From contig JAFSXH010000221.1 in assembly GCA_017444165.1 (NCBI GenBank), forward strand, positions 1 through 25,019: 25,019 nt of DNA. Reading direction: 5' to 3'. Every line of letters starts with the position of its first letter. Within the stretch, counting starts at the first letter, position 1. This document shows, piece by piece, positions 7,537-16,400 of the stretch. The notes beneath the pieces are model-generated. The model saw only the letters and a program-made list of their open reading frames with translations, was not told the DNA's origin and did not search any database. This stretch comes from a bacterium (GTDB lineage: Bacteria > Vulcanimicrobiota > Xenobia > Xenobiales > Xenobiaceae). The position numbers were made by a program, and so were the translations under genes.

Positions 7537-10383
7537 CTACATGTTACAACGGATAAAGCCCATGACTCTATTATCGTTAATATTGTAAACATGACTGTCA
7601 ACTTCACTGTCACCAGTATTTCCTTCAATAGTGGTAACGTTACCAGTACTGGGATCGTAGCTAACGACTAAACCAACGTGATCTGGCGAATTGCGCCCTC
7701 CGCCCCAGTCGTACATGATCATGCTTCCAGGTTCAGGAGCGTAACCGTTACCAGCATCTTCCCATAAGCCCTGCTCATGAGCCCAATTGGTCAAGGTAGG
7801 CGTGTAGTTCACATTGTCACAACCACTGAAATCCATACAACCATGTTTAGCCAATATACCACTGGCAAAGGCGGCACACCAGGGAGTCTGTTGACAATCC
7901 AAGGCCCAGCTCTGGTTACAATCTTCAGTTATGGCATTGATCTCCGAAGGGTTATTGTAAGAGTTCATGCCCTTCATGCTGAGAGCCTCATCCAAAGCGG
8001 CTTCCACTCCAGGAGCAGAACCAGCCGTAGTAGCTCCCTCTAAATGCTCGAGCATGTAAGGAGCCACCTGGTTGTGATAAATACTGTTGACATTATTAGT
8101 CCAACTATCACCAGCCGAAGCCCAGCGATAATTAGGATCGGACTGAACGGCCTTGAGCTGGTCTTCAACAGAATCACTAGAAGAACCGCCACCGTGAGCA
8201 CGCAATCTAGCAAAAGTCTCCGCACCGTGCATAATCTGATGCTCTACACCAGAGAAGGTCGGGTTTCTCGTAGCGTTGTTAGGATCGGAGTCGTAAGCAC
8301 CTACACCCATCCAACCTCTGATACCTATGCCAGCATTGCCCCAGTTTGTCTCCGCACCAGCAATAGAAACCAAGATCATGGGATCTACATCGTACTCTTT
8401 GGCGTACTTGACAAACAGCTCACCAGTTCCATCGGGAACTTCAGAATTCTTCTCTTTGCAGAAAGCCTCGATAGCCTTGGCCATATCAGCCTCTGAACAA
8501 TTAGAAAGATCCAAATCGCCAACCTTAGAGCTACCTGTAATCTTACCCGTGCCAGAATTACCAGATGCACCAGAGGCTCCAGAAGCACCTCCAGTACCAC
8601 CACCGCCATTTACTCCACCAGTGCCGCCACTGCCGTTGCTACCGCCACCGTTACCGCCGCCGCTGTTGCCACCGCCATTGTTTCCGCCACCGTTGTTGCT
8701 GGCGGCCTGTTGAGCGGCATTGTTATTAGCAGCGTTCTGAGAGGCGTTCTGAGCATTATCACTCGTGGCCTTATCAGCAGCATTAGAATCCTGAACTTTC
8801 TGAGTAGTATCCTCAGCGTTCTTAACAGCAGTATCAGCCTTATCAGAGGTATCACCAGCCTTAGTAGCCTGCTCATCGGCACTGGCCGCCTGACCAGCCG
8901 CTTGTTCAGCGTTGCCATCGGCATCAGTAGCTACTTGTTCAGCCTGATCAGCAGCGGCAGCATCTTGATCGGCTACACCCTGAGCTTGCTGAGCGGCTCC
9001 TTCAGCGGCACTGAGCATACTCTCAAGTTGCTGAGCCTCAGCCTCAGCCTGATCAGCAGCGGCATGAGCCTGTTCAGCGTTAGATCTAGCAGCATCCAAA
9101 TCAGCCTGAGCAGCAGAGACGGCCGCCTCATCGGGAACTTGTACCTCGTTACCCTCTTCATCAGTCTCAGTCTTAGTCGCATTCTGGGCAGCGGCTAAAG
9201 CAGATTCAGCGGCGGCTACTTCGCTGTCAGCCTGGGCAGCTTCACTAGCCTTGCTGTCGGCTTCAGCTCTAGCCTGATCGGCTCTGGCTTTCAAATCATC
9301 CAAAGCGGACTGAGCCTGATCGGCTTTGCCTTGCGAATCCTGAGCCTTCTGAGTAGCTTGCTGAGAAGCCTGGCCAGCCTGTTGAGCTTCCTGGCCAGCT
9401 TGTTGAGAAGCCTGACCAGCCTGATCGGCTTGCTGTTGTGCGGCTTGCATGGCCTGACCAGCCTCTTGCTGATTAGCTTGAGCTCTGTCTAATTTATCCT
9501 GCTGATTCTGAGCTTTTGCCTGATTTTCAAGATCGAGTTGATTGCGTGTAGAATCGATAGACTCTCTCAAATTGTCAATATCTGTAGTGCCAGCATCTAT
9601 CTTGTCTTGCAAAGCTCCGAGTTTCTCGTTTACACCATTGAGTTCTTGGGTTAGCTCGTCAACTTTGTCTTGATCACCAGCAGCTTTAGCTTCAGCTAAT
9701 TCCTCAACTAATTCGTTTTGCTTCTCTTCAAGAGCCTCTTTTTCTTTGAGCTGCTCTTCCATTTCATTCTGCTTTTCTTCGAGCTCTTTAGTCAATTTTT
9801 CTAAAGTCTCGGCAGTATTAGCCTCCTTGCCTTCGATCTCGCCCTCGGCTTCGATCTCTTCCAATTCAGCTTTAGCAGCCTCTTCCAAAGCGGCAGCATC
9901 TTCAACATCAAGATTAGCTTTAGCCAGAGCTTCGGCAGCGGCCTCAGCCTTTTCATCGGCACTAGCCTTAGTCTCTTCAGCACCTTCGGCTTCAAGACCA
10001 TCAACAGCGGCTTCCTCTTCAGCTTTTTGAGCATTTTCAGCAGCTTCAGCCTCATCAGCTTCGGCAAGTTCAGCATTCTCAGCAGCTTGAGCAACTTCTT
10101 CAGCACCAGTGGCTCCTTCAGCAACTTCAGCCTCATTGGCGAGTTGAGCATTAGCAGCCTCTTCTCCCTCAGCTCCATCGCCAGTAGTCTGGCCAGGAAC
10201 AGCATCTTCCAAAGAGACTACGGGAGTAGCACCACCAAAAGCACTAATAGCACTAGAACCAGAAAACGCTACAGAATCATCAGTGGATATGGTAGAGAAA
10301 CTTCCCACATTAAAATTAACTGGAGATACACCACCCATATTACCGATACTGCCAATACCTAGATTACTTAAAATCTTATCCAT
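7537..10383 (-). CDS. Giant coiled-coil protein with C-terminal glucosaminidase-like and CHAP domains (948 aa)
   Basis: Predicted exported cell-wall hydrolase. Residues 1-45 start MDKILSNLGIGSIG and contain TISTDDSVAFSGSS, nearly the same as in the 2040-aa neighbour, and are not a Sec signal. Residues about 80-210 are Glu/Ala-rich, a coiled-coil module lies near 215-265, and about 290-560 is an Ala/Gln coiled coil broken by TDEEGN...VPDEAA. A Gly/Asn linker (about 560-613) leads to a glucosaminidase-like domain (about 625-770) with GAETNWG, probable catalytic Glu678, and a GVGAYDSDP motif typical of GH73-related enzymes. The end is a CHAP domain (about 815-948) with Cys836 in PWCAAF and His902 in PDHVGLVV. 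So one domain should cut glycan and the other a peptide or amide bond. AAGGAG lies 8 bases before ATG. Gene and paralog lie 77 bases apart. Domain calls are strong; target and export route are unknown. Confidence 0.88.
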   Translation of the reverse strand: MDKILSNLGIGSIGNMGGVSPVNFNVGSFSTISTDDSVAFSGSSAISAFGGATPVVSLEDAVPGQTTGDGAEGEEAANAQLANEAEVAEGATGAEEVAQAAENAELAEADEAEAAENAQKAEEEAAVDGLEAEGAEETKASADEKAEAAAEALAKANLDVEDAAALEEAAKAELEEIEAEGEIEGKEANTAETLEKLTKELEEKQNEMEEQLKEKEALEEKQNELVEELAEAKAAGDQDKVDELTQELNGVNEKLGALQDKIDAGTTDIDNLRESIDSTRNQLDLENQAKAQNQQDKLDRAQANQQEAGQAMQAAQQQADQAGQASQQAGQEAQQAGQASQQATQKAQDSQGKADQAQSALDDLKARADQARAEADSKASEAAQADSEVAAAESALAAAQNATKTETDEEGNEVQVPDEAAVSAAQADLDAARSNAEQAHAAADQAEAEAQQLESMLSAAEGAAQQAQGVADQDAAAADQAEQVATDADGNAEQAAGQAASADEQATKAGDTSDKADTAVKNAEDTTQKVQDSNAADKATSDNAQNASQNAANNNAAQQAASNNGGGNNGGGNSGGGNGGGSNGSGGTGGVNGGGGTGGASGASGASGNSGTGKITGSSKVGDLDLSNCSEADMAKAIEAFCKEKNSEVPDGTGELFVKYAKEYDVDPMILVSIAGAETNWGNAGIGIRGWMGVGAYDSDPNNATRNPTFSGVEHQIMHGAETFARLRAHGGGSSSDSVEDQLKAVQSDPNYRWASAGDSWTNNVNSIYHNQVAPYMLEHLEGATTAGSAPGVEAALDEALSMKGMNSYNNPSEINAITEDCNQSWALDCQQTPWCAAFASGILAKHGCMDFSGCDNVNYTPTLTNWAHEQGLWEDAGNGYAPEPGSMIMYDWGGGRNSPDHVGLVVSYDPSTGNVTTIEGNTGDSEVDSHVYNINDNRVMGFIRCNM
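8036..8139. repeat. 104-bp block identical to 10960-11063
   Basis: Within the glucosaminidase-to-CHAP junction of the 948-aa gene, these 104 bases are identical to a block in the 2040-aa gene at a constant offset of 2924 bases. Flanking sequence on both sides shows third-position differences, so the block stands out from the general paralogy. Confidence 0.9.
8589..8700. repeat. Low-complexity Gly/Asn linker coding repeat (948-aa gene)
   Basis: Reiterated GCC/ACC/ATT triplets encode a Gly/Asn/Ser linker that separates the coiled-coil half from the wall-hydrolase half. Similar tracts occur twice in the neighbouring gene, offering sites for slippage or recombination. Confidence 0.75.
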
Positions 10384-10411
10384 CGATTAATCTCCTTACT
10401 TTGTTTTGACA

Positions 10412-10445
10412 GGAGCCTCTGAGTTAAAAATCTCTCAGAAGCTCC
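10412..10445 (-). other. Intercistronic hairpin between the two hydrolase genes
   Basis: On the minus strand GGAGCTTCTGAG pairs with CTCAGAGGCTCC (12 bp, one G-U) around a 10-nt loop. No T run follows, so it is not a standard terminator. It lies between the 2040-aa stop codon and the ribosome site of the 948-aa gene, where it could partly attenuate, protect an mRNA end or mark a processing site. Confidence 0.6.
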
Positions 10446-10460
10446 AATAGACCCTAGTGA

Positions 10461-13400
10461 CTATTTATTAAGACGAATGAAGCCCATAACATTGGCATTA
10501 GATATATTATAAGTATGGCTAGCGACCTGACCGTTACTAGTATTACCCTCAATAGTGACGATATTACCAGTAGATGGATCATAACTCACCACCAAACCGA
10601 CATGATCAGGCTCACTGCGAGTACCACTCCAGTCGTACATGATCATGCAACCAGGTTCGGGAGCGTAGCCATTTTCAGCAGCTTCCCAGAGACCTTGATT
10701 CTTAGCCCAGCTCACCAATGTTGGTGTATAATTTACATTCTCGCAACCGCTGAAATCCATACAACCATGCTTAGCTAAGATACCCGTAGCAAAAGCGGCA
10801 CACCATGGGTAAGACTGACAATCTAAAGCCCAACTCTGGTTCCAATCCTGAGTGATAGCATTTATCTCTCCTGGATTAGACCTCTCGTTCATACCCTGCA
10901 TGCTGAGGGCCTCATCCAAAGCCGCATCCACTCCAGGGGTAGAACCAGCCGTAGTCGCACCCTCTAAATGCTCGAGCATGTAAGGAGCCACCTGGTTGTG
11001 ATAAATACTGTTGACATTATTAGTCCAACTATCACCAGCCGAAGCCCAGCGATAATTAGGATCAGACTGTACAGCCTTCAACTGATCCTCAACAGAATCG
11101 CTAGAAGAGCCGCCACCATGAGCACGCAATCTAGCAAAGGTCTCCGCACCTTGCTTAATTTGCTGTTCCACACCAGAGAAGGTTGGATTCCTAGTGGCGT
11201 TGTTAGGATCTGAATCATAAGCTCCGACACCCATCCAACCATTGAGACCGATACCAGCGTTGCCCCAGTTAGTCTCTGCACCAGCGATAGAGACTAAGAT
11301 CAGAGGATCGACATCGTACTCTTTACCATATTTAACGAAAAGTTCACCAGTGCCATCAGGAACATTAGCATTCTTAGACTTGCAGAAGTCCTGAATAGCT
11401 TTGGCAATATCAGCATCAGAACACTTAGAAAGATCTATGTCTCCAGCCTTGGAAGTCCTATTAACCTTGCCGTTATTGTTAGCTCCGTTAGCACCACCAG
11501 CACCATTGACACCGCCGTTGCCGCCGCCACCGTTGCCGCCTGCACCATTGTTGCCACCACCGCCGTTATTGCCACCGCCATTGTTGCCGCCACCATTATT
11601 GTTAGCGGGCTGGCCTTGGCTTCCAGCAGCCTCTTGAGCATTTTGAGGAGCGGCCTGAGTAGCAGGAGCTTGATCGCTAGTATCTTGACCCTCTAACTTC
11701 TTTTTGGCTTTGTCAGCTTTTTCAGTGACATCCGTTATTTTGTCTTTGAGATCTTCAATCTCACCATTCAAAGTCTCGAGTCGATCATCAATCTTGCCGA
11801 TCTGACCAGCGATCTCTTTAGCCTTCTCGTAATCGCCATTCTTCATGGCTTCTTCATACTGTTTAGCGAGATCAGCCTTCTTCTCTTCCAGTTCAGCTTT
11901 CTCTTGAAGTTTAGCTTCGAGTTCATTCTCATACTGTTCTAACTCTTCAGCGTATTTTTTCAAGGCTTCAGCGGGTTCTTTCTCGATCTCTTCCTCTCTG
12001 AGTTTATCAACTTTGTCATTGATCTCCTCATCGTTGATGCCGAGCTTCTTGGCCATATCAGCCAACTTATCTTTCATCTCTTTGGCCAACTGAGGATCGA
12101 GTTCTCCCAGAGCCTCCAGATCTTCTAAGCTCATCTGCTGGCTAGCGATCTGCTCGACTTCACGACCATGGATCATATTGTCGACATCCTCTTCACTGAG
12201 ACCGAGCTTATCCATCATGAACTTCTTGTAGAGGTAGTCACCAGTGAGTTCCAAAGCTTTATCTTTATCGCTACCCTCTAACTGGCCTAAAGCCTGCTCT
12301 TCATGATTCTCAACGCACTTGCTGATAAAGTCCTCTATCTCCTGATAACCGTTGAGGGCTTCCATATCGAAGCGAGTCAAACCAGCATCTTCCAGTTGCG
12401 CATCTAAACCTTCAACAGCCTCATACCATTCATCTAAGGTAATTTCACCAGCGTCGAGTTTAGCCTTCAATCCCTGAACTTCATTGAACTTGTCTAAGCA
12501 ACCCTGAGTCTCCTCATCCAATTCGAGCAGACCAGTCTCGCCATCGAAGTACTTAGCCATATTCTCTTTAGCTGTAGCCCTCTGAGCTTCGAGATCCAAG
12601 TCCTCACATTCAATGCCTTCCAGAGCAGAGACATCCTCACCACGCTCTTTAGCCATAGCAATGATCTCTTCCATGCTCATATCGGCATCGCAACAAGTAT
12701 CGTGGAGATAACGAGCAAGTTTAGCAGAATCTTCTTCAGAGATCTCACCCGATTCACCCAGAGACTTAACCTGATCGATCAGACTGGAAACTGCGGCATC
12801 CTTCGCCTTGTAAGCATTGAGTGCCTCAGCATCTTCTACGCTCAAACCAGCGGCTTCAAGGGCCTTTTGCATATTTCTATAGGCATTTACCGAATCAGCA
12901 CCTTTAGCATCTTTATCTTCACACTTAGCTAAGTACTCGTTATATTTGTCGAGAGCGGCCTGCTGCTCTTCGTTGAGATTGAGTTGGCCAGTCTTGCCAT
13001 CAAAGAACTCGGCCATACGCTCTTTAGCGGCCTCTAACTTATCCTCGTGGTAACTCTCAGGATCTTCTTCGCGAGCTTTGGCTTCCAACTTGGCCTTCTG
13101 AGCGGCAACCTCTTTAGCCAAATCCTCATCACTCAAACCGAGTTTATCGGCTTTAGCTAAAATTTCGGCCTGCATCTCATTATAGAAATCGGGATCGACA
13201 TCTTTAGCCGAACCGTTCTCTAATTCGAGCTGTTCATTGACTAAATTCTCTACACGGCGCGCTTGAGCCATCTCTTTGGCCTGATCAAAATCCACACCAT
13301 TTTCTTTACAGAACTTTTTAAGATCTCTGTCGTTGCCTAAATCTCCGAACAAACCACCGAAGAAACCTTTTTCATCAGCAGCTTCAGCCTTTTGGACATA

Positions 13401-16400
13401 ATCGTCCAAAGCGGCGTCGACTTCCATGAGCTTGTTCAAATTGCGCAGATCTTCAGCAGAATAACCAGCCTCTTTGATCTTGTTTAAGAAATCCAAACGA
13501 TCTTTGAATTCTTCATTGTTCTTGGGGAGATTGAAAATGTCATCGACTTTAGCAAACTCTTCTAAGAGTTGGCGAGTCTCATCATCGATAGTAACTCTGC
13601 CCGTATCGGGATCGACAAATTTGTCACGCATCTTCTCTTCCGAAGTCTGAGGGACTTTCTTGTCAGCTTCAGCATCTAAGCCTTCTTCGTGAATAGAATT
13701 GTAGAGTTCATCAACATCTATATCTTGAGCGGCTTTCTCTTCTAAGGCGATCTGCTTGTAAGAAGCATTGTCATCTAAACGAGCCTGAGCCATCTCCTTG
13801 GTCTTATCAAAGTCGAGACCATGCTTATTACAATAAACCCTGAGATCGTGTTCATTGTCGAGATCTTGGAAGAGTTCAAAGAACTTACCGTCAGCTTCCT
13901 CAGAGCGATTTACGTAATCTTGTATAGCTTTGTCGGTCGCGGCGTACTCATTGAGAGCATCTAAGTCATCTACAGTATAACCAGCTTCTTTGAGTTTGCC
14001 GTATAACTCCGTGCGTTTGTTCATCAACTCGTCAGGAGTCATAGTGCGATCCTTGCCTTTGGCTTTCTCTTGCTCAAGAATCTTATTGTAATCATCTAAG
14101 AGACCCTGAGTCTCCTTATCGAGTTCAAGCTTGCCTGTACGAGGATCAACGAACTTACTACCCATCTCCTTCTGAGCTTCTTTAGCCTCTTCATCCTTAG
14201 TGGGTTTGATCGTCTTTTCAGTCCTCTCGATAGACTTCTCTTTCTTATCGAGACTCTTCTGCATCTCCTCATAGCCTTTGGCGTCGACCTCAGCGGCTCC
14301 GCTCTCTTCTAAGTTGGCTCTGAGTTCTTCTAAACTCTCAGTACGGCGAGCATTGGCCATAGCCTTAGCTTCATTAAAATCTACACCGTTCTCTTTACAG
14401 AACTTCTGTAAATCAGCATAGTTCATCTGCTTGCCGATCTCAGCATCGATAGCTTGATACCAGGGAAGTTGATCTAACTCATCGGCTCTATCAACAAAGC
14501 TCTGAATAGCATTATCAACACCAACATAATGATTGAGAGCATCAAAATCGGCTGTGGTTAAACCAGCCTCTTTCAAGGTATCATCTAACTGCTTGCGCCT
14601 CTCAGCGATCTCTTCTTTAGATAAAGTTTTGTCCTTATCCTTAGCATTGGCTTCTTCATTGAGCTTGTTATACTCATCTAAAAGACCTTGAGTCTCAGCA
14701 TCGACCTCAACACGACCAGTTTTGGGATCCACAAACATAGTTTCCATGCGCTTGTAGGGATCTTTCTCATCGGCAATCTTGTCGAACTTATCAGCCTTTT
14801 TAGCTTCTTCAGTCTTATCAGCCTCTTTGGTCTTGTCAGCTTCATCGGCCTCATCTGTCTCGCCAGCCTTCTTCTCGCCATCAGCAACGGCGACTTCCTC
14901 TTCCTCAGAATCATCAGCCTTAGCCAACTCCTCTTTGGCATCTTCCACAGCTTTCTGAGCAGTCGCGCTCTTGCCAGAGTCACCTACACCACTGCTTCCT
15001 CTGCCGCCGCCGTTACTGCCGCCACCGTTGTTACTGCCACCGCCATTGTTGCCGCCACCATTGTTGCCATTATTGGCGGCTGCTTGCTGGGCATTATCGT
15101 TAGCCCTATCAGCTTGGGCCTGAGTCTGGTTGTTGTTATCATTAGTCTTTTGAGCGGCCTCTTGCGCACCTTCGCTATTGGAAGCAGCCTGAGTAGCTTT
15201 ATCATCAGCCTTACTGGCCTTATCCTCTTGCTTAGAAGCGGTCTCTTTAGCACTATCGGCCTTCTTGTCAGCCTCATCTGAAGTCTTCTGAGCCTGTTCA
15301 GCCTCACCAGCATCCTTCTCGGCAGTGGCTTGAGCTTGCTGGTTCTTACCCTCAGCCTGGCTCACCTTATCTTCCAACTGTTTAGCTTCATTTTCTGCAA
15401 CATCAGCGGCAGCATGGGCTTCTTCAGCAGCGGCTTGGGCGGCATCTAAATTAGCTTGAGCGGCAGAGATAGCTGCCTCATCAGGAACTTCTTTCTGGTT
15501 GCCCTCTTCGTCAGTAACAGTCTTAGTAGCCTGCTGAGCGGCATTGAGGTCAGACTGAGCTTGAGCTACGTCACTATCAGCCTGCTTGGCCTCTTCAGCC
15601 TTTTGATTGGCCTCTTGTCTAGCCTGTTGAGCGGCGTTCTTCAACTCATCTAAAGTTGATTGAGCTTCCTGAGCCTCAGCTTTAGACTGATCAGCCTTCT
15701 GGTTAGCCTGTTGAGCATTCTGACTAGCTTGTTGAGCGGCTTGATTAGCTTGATTAGCCTCTTGTCCAGCTTGAGCGGCATTCTGACGAGCCTCGTCAGC
15801 TTTTTGAGTAGCTTGCTGTTGCTTCTCTTGAGCAGCATTTACCCTGTCCTGCTGCTGTTGAGCTTTAGCTTCGTTCTCTCTTTGCAATTGATCGCGAGCA
15901 GAACCGATAGAGTTACCCAAATTAGAAATATCATCATCACAATCTTGCAAAGCATCCTGAAGCTCATCAAGTTGCTCATTTACACCATTGAGTTCCTCAC
16001 TGAGTTCAGCGATCTTAGCCTTATCGCCATTGGCCTTGGCTTCAGCGAGATCTTCAACGAGTTGACTCTGTTTCTCTTCGAGTTCCTCTTTTTCTCTGAG
16101 CATCTGCTCCTTCTCGGCCTTCCTCTCCTCGAGTTCTTCTTCTAAATCCTCGATAACTTCAGCCGTATTAGCCTCTTTGCCTTCGATCTCACCTTCGGCA
16201 AGAATATCGTCTAACTCATCATTGGCTAACTCTTCCTCAGCCTCTGCATCCTCAAGATCAAAATTAGCTGCCTTCAAAATATCGGCAACAATCTTAGCTC
16301 TGGTATTAGCTAAACTCTGCTGTTTGCCAGCCTCATTAGCATTGAGAGCGTCCTCATCGGCGACTCCCTTCTTACCCTTAGCAATCTCGCCTTGTTTAGC

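Noticed and set aside
8710..9198. Plus-strand open frame of 162 codons inside the 948-aa gene
   Set aside because: Same composition effect in the Ala/Gln-rich coil; no ribosome site or recognisable domain.
11486..11605. Regular spaced triplet repeats that look like a CRISPR array or satellite
   Set aside because: The repeats stay in frame and code for a Gly/Asn linker, with no constant repeat and unique spacer structure.
14688..15281. Long open frame on the plus strand (197 codons) rich in Leu/Ser/Ile
   Set aside because: It is the reverse complement of the Ala/Gln/Glu/Lys-rich coiled-coil coding sequence of the 2040-aa gene, which seldom yields stops on the opposite strand. It has no ribosome site and overlaps a well-supported gene.
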